A stretch of 64,000 bases of DNA from Scalesia atractyloides (GCA_947069175.1 CAMTDV010000007.1:49805681-49869680), one strand, 5' to 3'; shown: positions 1 to 11,467, counted from the first letter of the stretch. Notes: generated by a model not told the origin, from the letters alone. Numbers and translations are program-made.

Positions 1-252
1 TTTCTAACTACTCCTATTTTTGTTGATAACGAAGTTGCTTTACAGATCACTCGTAATACTGTATAACACTCACAAACCAAACACATTGAGATTAAGTATC
101 ATTTCATACGAGATTGTTATGAAAAGAAACTTATCAATGTTGTTAAAATCCACATCGATCACCAATGTGCCGACCTGTTTACCAAAGCTTTTGATAAATC
201 ACGTTTTGATTATCTTCTTTTGGTCAATGGCATCAAGGTGAAACCCGAGTAA
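1..252 (+). pseudogene. Copia RNase H C-terminus of element A
   Basis: This is the last ~80 codons of a Copia polyprotein, spread over more than one frame. Recognisable motifs are TPIFVDNE near base 10, HIEIKYHFIRD near base 95 and ADLFTKAFDKSRFDYL near base 170. The stop is TAA at 250-252 after VKPE. The equivalent end in element B is at 11216-11467. RNase H would remove the RNA strand during reverse transcription. A frame break around bases 55-75 makes this copy non-functional. Confidence 0.8.
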
Positions 253-2413
253 ATCTTCTTTGGCTAATCATTTTTATAAATACTTTTCTGAAAATCTAAA
301 ACTACAAAAAGATATTCCATTTTTCTTTGTTTTATATTTAGCGGGAGAATTTTTCAAGAAAATACAAAAAATATCAGAAAAATGTAAAAATACAAAAATA
401 TGTCTTTCATTTATTTACTTTCTGTATTTAAGGGGGAGAAAATTTCAAGAAAATACAAAAACATCAGAAAAATGTAAAAATACAAAAATATGTCTTTCAT
501 TTATTTACTTTCTGTATTTAAGGGGGAGAAAATTTCAGAAAAAATACAAAAACAACAGAAAACTTAAAAATCAAAAATGAGTTTCTTGAAAAGATAAGTG
601 AAGATGATGAAATACACCGGTAATCTGTCAAAAACGGTCAAAATCACAAAAAGAAGATTGATAAGTAGCTTTACTAATGATGCATCGGTAGGCTCACAAT
701 CAGATTAAATGTGTAGGTTGATATAAACATAACGGACAAAACGCCAGGTGGGAACCATTCATTGGCATATGGTCTTGGTACCGAAATTTCGTTTGATAGT
801 ATGCCAAGGATCTGAGATATGCAGTCTTTATGCTTGCTTATCATCTGGGTATCATGGTTGAATCTATTGCCGGAAAATAACGGTGGCGCAAGTCTAGAAC
901 TTCCATGATACCATACATAGTGTAAATACTGCATAAGACCAACAATAAGTGATGAAAATATCACATTCACCCAAAATAAGTGATAAAATATCACAACTTT
1001 ATGTGGGAGCTAAGTTCGTCTCTTTGTCGGTACGATGGTACTAACCTGTTCACGGACTTACTCATGTGCCCTGCATGCATATGAAAATCAAGTTCCTTAT
1101 CAATAAGTGATTTAATCACATAGGGCTTATTTTCAATAAAAAATAAGTGAGTATCTCAGATCATACATATACGACAAAACATCATACATAAGATTTTCCC
1201 TCGTGTGTATCTTGATACAGGAATGTGTCAAGAAGTGGTTGAACACCGGCTAGTAAGTATAATTAATACCTTAATCATATCTCCTAATCATGATTACATC
1301 TGATAAGCTGAGCTTACGTGGACAACAATACCAATAATCATAATTGAATACTTATCTGTTTAATTTTGAAGTTTAAACAAAATATCATTTTTGACAAGAT
1401 TAAAAATATGGTATGATTCTCTTACCTTGAAACTCTAAAAGAATTGTCTAGTATATATATATATATATAGTTTATTCTTATCTGTTAATAGTTGTTTTAA
1501 AGTTTAGTTTACTCAGTTGTTTAAATGAATTATTTTTGAAATTAGCAAAAGTTGAAGCTCGAAAGTTTTCTACCAAGATACACCCAGAAAACCATTTGCT
1601 TTGTTATCACAACTTCACAAAGTAATTTCTTGCAAGGTAAACCCATCTAAGAAAACCAAGATCTGTTTAATGAGAACTTTTCCTAACATAACTTTGTGAT
1701 TTGTGTGGATAGTGCAAAGTTCTAAATAGGTCAACGAAAAACCCCAAGGTCTTCGAAGAACTGAAGTCCAGCTTTTGAAAAATCTGGATACGTACAAATA
1801 AGAGGACATTCATACAATATGTGTATCTCGTACGAATGGATCATTAACGGTTCGTACGAATGGCAGTGCTTCGTACGATCAAAGGGTGATTCGTGCGAGT
1901 GTAATGATGTGGTATAAAAGGAAATGAAGTTCTGTGAGAGAATTTCACTTTTACTTTGCTCACGTCATCTTTACACCTCCCTTCAAGTTGTATTTGATCT
2001 TTTAAGGTATACTTGACAATGATGGCATACTTTGAAGATAAACGACCTAAACATTATCTGACCATGTGACTTTGACTTACATGAACAACAAACTTTAAAC
2101 GAAGAATCTTTTAACAAAAAATAAACATATTTTCTTGGAGTAATTTGTGCAGACTCGCTTCGTATTAATGAAACATCATTCGCACGAGTAACACACCGTT
2201 GTAGAACCAGTTACTCGTACGAATAAACTAGTTTGTTTTTCTAAGTAAATTGTTCATTCAAATCAGTTGTTCTTTGTACGAATTGATTGTTATTGGTACG
2301 AGTCAGTATTTCTTTGTTCAGGGAATACATACATAAGAAAAGTTGAAATAAATTTTTCGTTTATATTCCCTGATAAATTTGTGTTCTAATTATAATTGAC
2401 TTTTGAGTACAGA
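253..2413 (+). other. Post-pol spacer of element A
   Basis: This is non-coding sequence between the pol stop and the env-like ORF. It holds AGGGGGAG tracts at 431-438 and 521-528, and a degenerate one near 340. Palindromic TCGTACGA-like motifs cluster at about 1825-1905 and 2150-2300. A TATA-like TATAAAAG lies near 1912, inside a stretch of roughly 600 bp (about 1700-2300) that element B lacks. Short ORFs on either strand show no family resemblance and are probably chance. Confidence 0.65.
355..535 (+). repeat. Two ~90-bp tandem repeats, each with a polypurine tract
   Basis: Units at 355-445 and 446-535 are nearly identical. Each ends in a stretch containing AGGGGGAGAAAATTTC. Element B has a shorter, more diverged version at 11546-11620. 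Each unit therefore duplicates a polypurine-tract-like motif. Confidence 0.85.
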
Positions 2414-3059
2414 ATGGAACAAAAAGAACATAAAAGAAAACCAACAACGAAGAGAACTGACAAGTCAGAAGTTGAAATCATGTTAGAGTCAAGACACAAC
2501 ATGGTGGCATACTTAGATCCGGGAGACAAATTTGCTGAGTACAATGGTATAATGAAGTTCTTGCGCAACTCAAGGATACATCATGCTATCACGCACAAGA
2601 CTACAGTATACAAGACGTTGATTAAGGAATTTTGGGATTCAGCTAAAGTCATTGAAGTTAATGGGAATGGAAGTCATCCATGGAAAAGTAAACAACTTGG
2701 ATGTAGATGTGTCTGCTGAAATCATTAACTCAGTATTACCGCTTAGTGATGATCCTGAAGCTCCATTCTCAGTGTCATTGAAGTGTCAACGTGGATGTTT
2801 GCTGCGTATGAAGTGTGTTTGAGATTTTCTGGTAGGACAAATCAACAAAGCATGGTTAACCACTCCGATACAAGTTCTTTCTACATGTTCTAATTCAGTT
2901 TTTGAGCAATAGACGAAGTTGTTATGACATGGCGAATAACGACATGGTTGGAATGATGATAGCTTTGACATTGAACAAACCATTTAGTGTCTCAAAGTAT
3001 ATTTTCGGAAACATGAAGGAGAACCTGAGTAGAACTTGTTATGGTGGAAACAAGTTTTG
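2414..3059 (+). pseudogene. Env-like ORF of element A, N-terminal half (split by element B)
   Basis: I chose the ATG at 2414 (MEQKEHKRKP); the open frame also extends upstream to a TTG at 2396. Motifs include NMVAYLDPGDKFAEYNGIM and a later FSVSKYIFGNMKENLS. They resemble the extra ORF often found between pol and the 3' LTR of Sirevirus-type elements, especially in Asteraceae; this is family memory. The frame breaks near 2690 and has further stops at about 2820 and 2910. It ends exactly at the start of the element B LTR and resumes at 13886. The role of such ORFs is unproven; the 'envelope-like' label rests on position and predicted coiled coil. Confidence 0.65.
3055..3059. repeat. Target site duplication of element B, left copy (TTTTG)
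   Basis: TTTTG directly precedes the TGTTGATACA start of the 5' LTR. The same five bases follow the 3' LTR at 13881-13885. Five bases is the usual Copia duplication length. Confidence 0.85.
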
Positions 3060-3770
3060 TGTTGATACAGTTTTGTGTCTGTCGCTTGTTCTTAGTTACA
3101 GTTGTAATTGTACGGTCATTGCTCAAGTGTCTGTATAGGTTTGGTCGTGTCGAATAATCGAGATATCCTTCTATCTTGATCTAGTATGACATCTTAGCTT
3201 GTCTGTGTTAATCAGTTGCATATGTGCATACTGATAAGTCTTGTAAACGTCAAGTCTACACACGTTCTCCAAGAAGAAGAATTCTGTGCGAGTCATAGAT
3301 TTCGTACAAACACAGGTTTCTTACGAATCAAGGCGATTTCGTAGGAAAACACAAGCATTTCGTACGAAACAGTGACTCGTATCAATCCTGGAGTTGTGTC
3401 TCGTGTGTAATAGTGTGTTCCGTATGTCTGGAAACTTGTTTCAGTACGAGTGACCATCTTGGACACTATATAAGCAGACATGCACCTCTCAGTGAGGGTT
3501 AGCTACTGAGCCCTTTGGTCCAGAAGTTAATAGAATGAGCTAGCATTTCTGGTGAGGACGAAGACACAAGAACACAGCAAGTTTGTTTGAGTCGTACGAG
3601 CATTGTGTGTATATGTTTGTACTTGTTCTCAATCATTAATCAAGATAGTGAACCTTTGGTTATCCGTGTTCTTTACTTTGCTTTGGTTGCATGCACACTT
3701 GGATTCCGCACTTGTGTGTGTGTCAAATGAACAAGGAACTGGTTTAACTTGATCCTCAGGTGGACCTAAA
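3060..3770 (+). repeat. 5' LTR of element B
   Basis: It starts TGTTGATACA and ends GGTGGACCTAAA, where the related LTR at 16097 ends CTACA. It matches 13171-13880 almost throughout. It contains clustered TCGTACGA-type palindromes at about 3285-3450 and a TATATAA box. The PBS follows two bases after the end. Confidence 0.9.
3467..3473 (+). promoter_or_regulatory. Putative TATA box of the element B 5' LTR
   Basis: TATATAA lies just downstream of the palindrome cluster and ~20 bp upstream of CACCTCTCAGTGAGG, a likely transcription start area. Element A's LTR keeps it at 15797-15803. The 3' LTR of B has lost it (ACTATTAAGC near 13578). Confidence 0.6.
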
Positions 3771-3772
3771 AA

Positions 3773-3783
3773 TGGTATCAGAG
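3773..3783 (+). other. Primer binding site (initiator Met tRNA type)
   Basis: TGGTATCAGAG sits two bases after the 5' LTR. This is the standard plant PBS complementary to the 3' end of initiator methionine tRNA, where minus-strand synthesis starts. Confidence 0.9.
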
Positions 3784-4428
3784 ATTTGGCTCTTTTCTTT
3801 TTCAAAACCGGGCTTAGTTGTGTCTGAGCTAGTTTGAAGATTTCTGAAGTGTTCTTGAGCCTCCAGCAGAAAACTTATGTTTGGATAGTTAACTATCCTA
3901 GACTTGTTTAAAATCTGTTGCATGCAGAAAATTTATGGTAAAATTTTTCAGAAGAACACCCTTGAAGAAGAAATCTGCAAAAATTTGAATCTGATTAGTT
4001 TGGTAGGGCTGGCTTTTTCTGACTTGGATCTGGACTTGGACAATGGACTGTTAAAAATCTGTGTTTTAACTAAAAGTGGGTAAGAGAATAGGTATTTTCG
4101 AAAAAGCAGGTCTACACAAGAAAGGAAATTTCTCACCAAACCATTTCTGAAAAGATTCCTCTGAAAAACACTGAACAAAACATTTGGTGCCACTAATTTA
4201 TTTCGTGCGACTCATCTGACCCGCACGGAACACCTGGCTTGCACGAAACATCAGTATTTCGCACGAAACAGGTGTCTCGCACGAAACAAGAATTGTTTGT
4301 TTTTCGTGTTTTTCAAAACTTTGTGATTTTAAGAATTTATCAGATTTTCAGATCTGTGATTTTTTAAAAGGAAATTATAATCGTGAAACTTTAAAACTTT
4401 TAAATTTTCATTAAAACAAGAAAATATA
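3784..4428 (+). other. 5' leader of element B
   Basis: This is untranslated sequence between PBS and gag. At 4199-4290 it has at least five repeats of the form CGCACGAAAC or close variants, related to the TCGTACGA motif of the LTRs. No ORF here looks real. Confidence 0.7.
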
Positions 4429-6317
4429 ATGAGTTCTAACCCATGGGATTGGAGTTGTTTAAGCTCAAATCAGGAGTCTTCGCAAAGCTCCGCAACATCA
4501 TGGGTAAAATCTTTGATGCCACAACATACAGCAATGATCTCTGCAAATCAATGGGCGTGTGTTGCAAATCAAAATCAAAGCATCCAAACTCTGTTAATGA
4601 GCGAAAGTGAAACAGGGAGTAACAACCGTCCGCCCAAGCTAAATCATATGAACGATTATCCTTCCTGGAAAAGTCGTTATCATACATACGTTCTTGGACA
4701 GAACACAGAATTGTGGACGTGTTTCACTACCCCTAAATGAAGCATTTGAAGAAGCTGGATCAAATCCAACCACATTGGCCAATCTAGTCGAAAGTGACAA
4801 GAAAGCTTACGATCTAGAGAAAAGGCATTTGCTATCCTTACACAAGCTCTGCATAAAAACATTTATCATCAGTTTGTGTATTGTACTACAACGAAAAATT
4901 TGTGGGACACTTTGGAAGCAAGAGGTGAAGGTAACGCTGCTACCAGGAAGATTCCGCATGATCTGCTCAAAAGGAGTTTGAAGGTTTCATGTTCATGGAG
5001 AACGAAACCTTGAATGATATGACCACTCGGTTTTATCATCTTCTCAGTTAAATGTACTTGTATTTAGTGTTAGCAGCACCACAGGAAATTGTGATGCGAT
5101 TTGCTGATGCTTTACCGCCAAAATGGGGTCAATTTATTGATCTTATAAAACATACATGTTTTGGACTCAATTAGTATTTATGAATTTGTTCAGAAACTGG
5201 AGAACAAGAATGAAGAAGAACTCCGGAAGGCACAACGAGTCTCTGCTCCACAAAACCCTGACATGTATTTTGGAGGTATTAATGTAGGTACAAGCTCAAG
5301 TTAGCAACCGAAGCTGCAAACCGCGTTTGTGTCAAACGTGAACCCTTTCCTACCCCAACCTGGCCAATCTAGTCAGTCTACAGGTTCGAGTAATCAAGCC
5401 TATGGACAGACTTTTGATCGTAAAGCTTCCTTCCACAGCCAAGGGACTTAGCGCATAAAGCTCCACAGCAAGCTCCTCAACAAGCTTTCTATGGAAGCAA
5501 TAGTCAATCTGCAAATCCCAACACGGTCAAACTTGACGCGTCAAATCTCTCCAAAATCAACGTAGAAGTTGCACAGGAACAATGTAGAACTTCTAAATAC
5601 CATGGTCAGTGCGTATTGTGGTTTACTTGCAGGTCAAATAGGGACATCAATTTGACAAACGAAGACTATGAACAAATTGACCGAGATGAAATGGAGCTGA
5701 TGGACATCAAGTGGGCATTTGCAAGTGCTATGAGAAAAGCAAAGGATTATATGAGAAAAATGGGTAGAACCAGTTTGGAAAGCAAGAAGGATACAAAATA
5801 CGGCTTTGACAAAACCGTCGTTACTTGCTTCAACTGTGGAGAAAGAGGTCACTTTAAGCGGGAATGCACAAGACCCAGCAAGGAAGGAAATCACAACCCC
5901 TTTCGAAATCAGTCTCAACCATCCAACACCGCACAGTACAACAACGGAAGAAGAATAGTAGATGTTGGCAACTCTAACAACACCAATCAATCAGGACCTT
6001 CAAACACGCACAAAGCTTTGGTAGTTCAGTCTGATGAAGGATGCGATTGGTCAGCACAGTTGGGAACAGGGAACAACGGAAGAACTGCATGCTATGCAAG
6101 GATCATGGATCAAAACAAGCATGATCACAACATCAACACTCAAAATAATGATGATACATCTGGGGATGCTGGTAGTTCTGATGAAGAATGTTCAAGTTCA
6201 GATGGTTATGGATCTGATTCTGATGTGAAGAAAGGAAGTGATACTGAGGTTGAAGAATTGCTGAGTGAAGCTGAGATGTTGAAATCTGAAAAGGTAGGCA
6301 TGACGAGGAATACATAA
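4429..6317 (+). pseudogene. Gag of element B, core and first zinc knuckle
   Basis: The start ATG at 4429 (MSSNPWDWSC) follows the leader. Frame 4429-4740 carries PPKLNHMNDYPSWKSRY, a Copia gag N-terminal (UBN2-like) signature. The reading then moves to other frames at 4694-4981 and beyond, with a stop in the gag core near 5050. The last open stretch, 5616-6317, holds an intact CCHC knuckle CFNCGERGHFKREC at 5826-5867 (residues 71-84 of that stretch), followed by an Asn/Ser-rich and then acidic tail. Gag would form the particle and bind RNA. At least three frame breaks make it non-functional. Confidence 0.85.
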
Positions 6318-6413
6318 GCTGGGATAAAAGAGACAGAGACACTCTCTACAGATGGTGCAGCTTTTCCTCGTCACACTGCCTTTATGGCAAATGTTGAAGG
6401 TTCTTCAAAATAG

Positions 6414-8002
6414 GTGAATTCTGACCCTCCTACTGTTTGCAATGACCGTGTTGAATTGAAAATAAAATATGAAACCGTCAACAGTCATAATCAGAATTTA
6501 ATTGTTGAACTATCAAAATGCAAAGAGGCGAATTTGGCGCTAACTAGAAATGAAAAAGAATTCAAATCTGTAATAGAAACCCTTAAGAAAAGTGTTTCTG
6601 AATTGACAAAAACAATTTTGAATAAACAGACAGGAATTATTAACTACATTAATCTCCTAGAAGAAACAGAGAAAGAGTTAGCCATCGCCAAAAGCGAATA
6701 TGATTCGATCAAACGCAAATTGGAAAGTTATTCTAACTCCCAATATGTGCTTGATCATATCATTGAAGTTCAAAAACTAAAGGGAGATGCTCAATGCATA
6801 GGGTATAAGTCGTGTCCACCCCAATGAAACACAATTATACCAAAATGCCTGATGAAGAGGAGATGCCTCGTTTTGAACCCTTTGTACCTTTGAATCCTGG
6901 GAATTCGCAGCAGGGTTAGGGTTCAAACTAGGCAATTCCTCTCAAGAACCAAGCAAGCCAGAAAGTTAATCATCTGATGAAGAAGAGGATGATACATCAG
7001 ATGATGAATCAAGAAATGATAATCAGGATCAGCCTCTTGATGAAAGGAAAAGAGTAGAATCTTCTACTACTCCCAGTACTCAGTCTGTTGAGAATCAAGA
7101 GACTATTCCTAAGAAATCTGTGAAGACAAGTGTGTCTACACAAGAAGTAGATAATGTGTTGTATACTTTGGTTGGAGATAAGAAAATCTATTCAAATAAA
7201 GATATTCCAATTAAAAACGTAAATACAATCTCTATAGATCAGGTGTTTGAAAAGTCAAAAACCAAACCTTTAGAGAAGAAAAAGCCCACCAAAACACAAC
7301 CATTATCCGCTTCAAAAGAAAACAATGGAAGCGAGTTGAAAAGCCTACAGTTTCTCAACCGAAGGTTGAAGCAAAAGGCTCTCGTTACCAGAAAAAGGCA
7401 AAACTGTTAAATTTGTGAGTTCTAAAGGTACCGATAAAGTCAAAACTTTTCAAGGAAAATCTAATGTTGATTTTGTAAAAAAAGTTAAGATTTTGAAAAG
7501 AAATAGTCAAAACAATTACACCCAACACACTGATGGATGTACTGAAAATGAACCCAGTACCTCAGGATCCACAAATTCAACATCAAGCCGAGAAACACGA
7601 TCTCCTAGTTTTGTTGAAAGGAGAACATGTTTCAGATGTGGAGAATTTGGACTCATTATAAAGGATTGTCAAAATCCAGGCAAATCAAGATGTATAGAGA
7701 AAACCCCTCATGAACCAACTTGCAAACGTAAATATGTTTCTCCGACACAAGATAAACGAGTTATTAAATATCAAAAAGAGAAACAAAAACGTAAACAAGT
7801 AAAAGCAATTGAGAAAGCTTTAAAATCGGATTCTTCAAATAAGGATCAAAGATCTTCAAAGTCAACAAAACCAGACACTGTTAAAACTGTAAATAATAGT
7901 AAATCTGGTAATAAACAAGGATCTTGGAAACAGAAGACCGGTAATGGTTCAAAAGGAGGTTCTCAATTTGTTAATCATCAAGAAATTGAGATTAATTCTT
8001 GA
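6414..8002 (+). pseudogene. Gag C-terminal extension: coiled coil and damaged second zinc knuckle
   Basis: Three open stretches continue the gag-pol frame. The first, 6414-6827, is rich in Leu, Glu and Lys heptads (LEETEKELAIAKSEYDSIKR) and is a likely coiled coil. The second, 7120-7410, is Lys-rich. The third, 7415-8002, carries a second knuckle CFRCGEFGLIIKDC at 7628-7669. Its histidine is replaced by leucine (codon CTC at 7652-7654), so it should not bind zinc as CCHC. A basic Lys/Ser-rich tail follows. Long gag proteins with coiled coils are a Sirevirus trait. The joins at ~6320-6420, ~6830-7110 and 7410 are broken. Confidence 0.75.
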
Positions 8003-8032
8003 TGATAAAGGACGACCCAAGACCACTAAGGC

Positions 8033-8520
8033 TTGGGTCCCCATCTCAAACTAATCTTGTTTGTGCAATGTGCATGGTGTTCCAGGAGGAACTGTAAACA
8101 GTATTGGATTGTTGACAGTGGAGCATCAAGGCACATGACGGGTGACTTGCGGCTCCTATATGATGTGAAAAGTATTAGGGGTGGTTATGTTGCTTTTGCT
8201 GGTGACAAAGGTGGATACATCACTGGAGAAGGAATGGTCTCCAATGGTGTTGTGAGCTTTGACAAGATCAATTATGTGCGGCAAATTGATCACAATCTTC
8301 TTAGCGTTTTCAAATCTGCGACAAGAAGTTCACAGTACATTTTGATGATGCTGGATGTTATGCGCTGAAGCCTAGATTCAAGATTCCCAAGGAATGGATT
8401 CTCCTGTCTGCTCCAAGAATTAATGATTTGTATATTCTTGATATGAGCCAAGCTATTACAACATCTGCACAAGTCACATGTTTTGTCTCTAAAGCCACCG
8501 AGAAGGAATCAATCTCTTAG
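8033..8520 (+). pseudogene. Copia aspartic protease of element B
   Basis: The frame 8033-8368 contains YWIVDSGASRHMTGD, with the catalytic DSGA at 8114-8125, then GEGMVSNGVVSFDKINYVR and a hydrophobic DHNLLSV stretch, as in Copia proteases. The protein would cut the gag-pol polyprotein. The frame breaks near 8325 and continues in another frame towards the pre-integrase region (DAGCYALKPRFKIPKEW). The stop just before the histidine-rich integrase motif is TAG at 8518-8520. Confidence 0.85.
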
Positions 8521-9480
8521 CATAGACATATGGGACACATTCACCTGAGAAAGATGAACTATTTGGTGAAGAAAAATCTAGTGCAATGGTGTACCAGTGA
8601 AGAATTTTCATCTTCAAGACATTTGTGTATCATGCCAGAAAGGGAAGCAAGCAAGAAAGTCCCATCCCGTGAAGAAGATCAACACAGTACATATACCACT
8701 GGAACGTCTTCATATGGACCTCTTTGGACCTATGAAACACAAGACAACCTTTGGTGATTCTTATTGTCTGGTAGTTACTGATGACTATTCCAGATTCTCA
8801 TGTGTAAACATGTTGGCACACAAGAGTGAAGTTCCTACTATCCTCAAGAATCTCCTGACTCTGTAAGAAAATCTGTACAATCTGAAAGTAAGGAGAATCA
8901 GAAGCGACAATGGCACGAAATTTAAAAATCAAGTTATGGATGAGTACTGTTCCTCAAAGGGTATTCTGCATGAGTACTGTTCTCGATACACTCCACAACA
9001 AAATGGAGTCGTTGAGAGGAAGAATCGAACTCTTATTGAAACTGCAAGAACCATGTTAGTAGAATCAGAACTTCCTGTTCAATTTTGGGGAGAAGTTGTT
9101 GCTACTGCATGCTATACGATGAATAGAGTTCTGACGGTGAAGAGACATGGGAAGACATTAATGAGTTGTTACATAAAAGGAAACTGGATGTTTCTTTCTT
9201 AGAACCTTTTGGAGCTCCATGCACTATGATCGACCCACATGGAAAGTTTGGTCCCAAGGCTATCGAAGGTTTCTTTCTTGGATATGCTACTCCAAATTTT
9301 CCGGTGTGGAATTTGTCTTCGAAGAATAATGAAGAATGGGGTGAAGTCAAGGTTCAGAGATATACAGAAGCTGTAAGAGCTCCGGGTGCTCCTTGGATGT
9401 TTGACTACGATGGGCTATTTGACTCCTTTAATCTGCAACTTTTGATGATGCAAAGCTGCTGCTCAGATGTTATTGGAAAG
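8521..9480 (+). pseudogene. Copia integrase of element B
   Basis: The HHCC zinc motif is split over two frames: HRHMGHIHLRKM at 8521 and CVSCQKGKQARKSH from 8625. The core follows. The first catalytic Asp is in LHMDLFGPM (8717-8719), the second in RSDNGTKF (8906-8908), and the Glu in VVERKNRT (9014-9016), so all three DDE residues remain. Stops occur at 8864-8866 and at the end of the 8936-9202 frame. The 9166-9483 frame carries the usual downstream LEPFGAPC and KAIEGFFLGYA motifs. Integrase would insert the DNA copy. Confidence 0.88.
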
Positions 9481-9875
9481 TGATACTGAAGTAGATTCAT
9501 CACTAGTTTGACCAATTATTGTTAACAAGTGTCGACTTCGGTTAACAATCTTGTTCAGATTATAATGTTTCATCAGAAGATGATGAGTTTCATGATGCAA
9601 ATGAAGTTGCCTCTGGTGTGGTTCCTGGATTTTCAAATGATACGTCAAATATTCAACCTCAAGGAACGACTAAAGGTCAGGCATCTACAACATCATCAAA
9701 TCCAGCTCTCGTTGTAACTGTTGATCTGAATATCAACAATTTGGATATCAATTCTCGAGTTCCTGTTGTGCCAGAAACTCATATTCATAATATCCATCCT
9801 CAGCAGAATATTATTGGAGATGTCCATAGTGGTGTGCAGACTTGTAATCAGCTTCGAAACAACTAGAATGCTGGA
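9481..9875 (+). other. Integrase-RT linker of element B
   Basis: This is a low-complexity Ser/Asn/Val-rich linker between integrase and RT, open in pieces (9529-9717, 9618-9866) and ending at a TAG near 9864. Copia linkers are poorly conserved, and no domain is visible. Confidence 0.6.
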
Positions 9876-10560
9876 TTGTATTCGAAAATCAGCAAATCTG
9901 GTGGTCTGAATGATTGGTCTTTTGCCTGCTATGTGTGCCAAGTAGAACAAAAATCTTGGAAGGAGGCAATGAAAGAAGACTCGTGGGTTGAAGCCATGCA
10001 GGAAATTCAACAATTTCAAAAGTTAGGCGTCTGGAAATTGGTTGACAGGCCTGACGGATACAAGAAGATTGGTACACGATGGGTGTACAAATGCAAGAAG
10101 GATGACCGAGGTGTTGTTGTGAGAAACAAAGCGCGATTGGTTGTTCAAGGTTTTAATCAGGTTGAAGGGATCGATTACAATGAAGTTTATGCACCAGTTG
10201 CACGACTTGAGGCCATAAGAATCTTTTTGGCTTATGCGTCCTTCAAGAAGTTCACCGATTATCAGATGGATGTAAAGAGTGCATTTCTTCATGGTGTGGT
10301 AGAAGAAGAAGTATATGTTGAGCAACCGCCAGGTTTTGAAGATCCTCACCATCCTGACAAGGTTTGGCTTCTCAACAAGGCGTTATATGGTCTTCATCAA
10401 GCTCCGAGGGCTTGGTATGAAACGTTGTCTACCTATCTGTTGAAGAATGGTTTTGATGAGGCCTGATCGACTGTACTCTCTTCATCAAGGAATGGGCCGA
10501 AGATTTGCTGCTAGTACAGGTTTATGTTGATGATATATATTTTGGTATACTAACACTCGA
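9876..10560 (+). pseudogene. Copia reverse transcriptase of element B
   Basis: The long frame 9876-10466 has SWVEAMQEIQQFQKLGVWKL, IGTRWVYKCKKDDRG, NKARLVVQGFNQ, DYNEVYAPVARLEAIR, QMDVKSAFLHG and LNKALYGLHQAPRAWY, the ordered Copia RT motifs. The frame then shifts near 10460. The catalytic YVDD lies in another frame at 10523-10534, and a further shift leads into 10561. The enzyme would copy element RNA into DNA. It is broken, but the active-site residues are still encoded. Confidence 0.92.
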
Positions 10561-11467
10561 ATGTGCAAAGAATTCGAACAGGTTATGCAGGAGAAGTTCG
10601 AGATGAGCGCAATGGGAGAAATGACTTTCTTTTTAGGTTTGCAGGTTCAGCAATCAAAGGAAGGGATTTTTATCCATCAAACCAAGTACGTCAGAGATAT
10701 TCTCAAGCGATTTCAGATGGACGACTCAAAGCCTTTGGGAACTCCATTAGCTCAAAATCATGGGATTACTCCAGAAGGAATGGGTGAACATGTAGAACCA
10801 TCTCTCTATCGTGCTATGATTGGATCTCTCATGTATCTTACTACTTCAAGACCCGACATAATGTACCCAACATGCCTTTTGGCACGCTATCAGTCTAGTC
10901 CGAAGGTTTCTCACTTGATGGCTGTAAAAAGGATCTTTCGTTATCTAAAGGGACGCCCTGACACTGGTCTATGGTACCCTAAGGATGATAACTTTTATCT
11001 GATAGCATTCAGTGATTCTGATCATGGCGGCTGCAAAATCGATGCAAAGTCAACAACAGCGGGATGTCATTTCTTGGGAAATCGCCTAGTCACGTGGCAA
11101 TGCAAAAAAGCAGACTTGTGTAGCTACATCAACATGTGAGGCTGAGTATATTTCAGCTTCTAGTTGCTGCTCTCAGGTTCTATGGATTCAACAGCAAATA
11201 CGCGACTACGGTTTTGAATTTCTTACTACTCCTATTTTTGTTGATAATGAAGCTGCTTTGCAGATCACTCGGAATCCTATACAACATTTAAAAAAAGCAC
11301 ATTGAGATTAAGTATCATTTCATACGTGATTGTTATGAAAAGAGACTTATCGATGTTGTTAAAATCCACACATATCACCAACGTGCTGACCTTTTTACCA
11401 AAGTCTTTGTAAATCACGTTTTGATTATCTACTTTTGGTCAATGGCATCAAGGTGAAACCCGAGTAA
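10561..11467 (+). pseudogene. RT connection and RNase H of element B
   Basis: Frame 10561-11139 gives KFEMSAMGEMTFFLGLQV, IHQTKYVRDILKRFQM, SLYRAMIGSLMYLTTSRPDI and FSDSDHGGCKIDAKSTTAG, typical of Copia RT C-terminus and RNase H. A shift near 11110 changes frame before the CEAEYISASSCCSQ motif. The tail at 11216-11467 matches bases 1-252 of element A and ends with TAA at 11465-11467. At least two frameshifts inactivate it. Confidence 0.88.

Larger units (their letters stand above)
1..3059 (+). mobile_element. Sirevirus-like Copia element A, left segment
   Basis: This is the 3' part of a Ty1/Copia element that continues at 13886-16097. It holds the end of RNase H, a long spacer with AGGGGGAG polypurine tracts, and the first half of an env-like ORF. 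The first ~1.7 kb matches 11218-12900 of element B closely, so both belong to one family. Its 5' LTR, gag and most of pol lie upstream of the window. The Sirevirus assignment rests on repeated AGGGGGAG tracts, an iMet-type PBS in the sister element, a long gag with coiled coil, and an env-like coiled-coil ORF after pol, all described for that lineage. Confidence 0.8.

Noticed and set aside
674..994. Minus-strand ORF of 106 codons
   Set aside because: It lies in the non-coding spacer of element A. The matching spacer of element B (about 11760-12010) does not keep it open, and it has no family signature.
1441..1470. (TA)n near 1452 as a promoter
   Set aside because: It is a microsatellite without a downstream ORF, and the matching place in element B lacks it.
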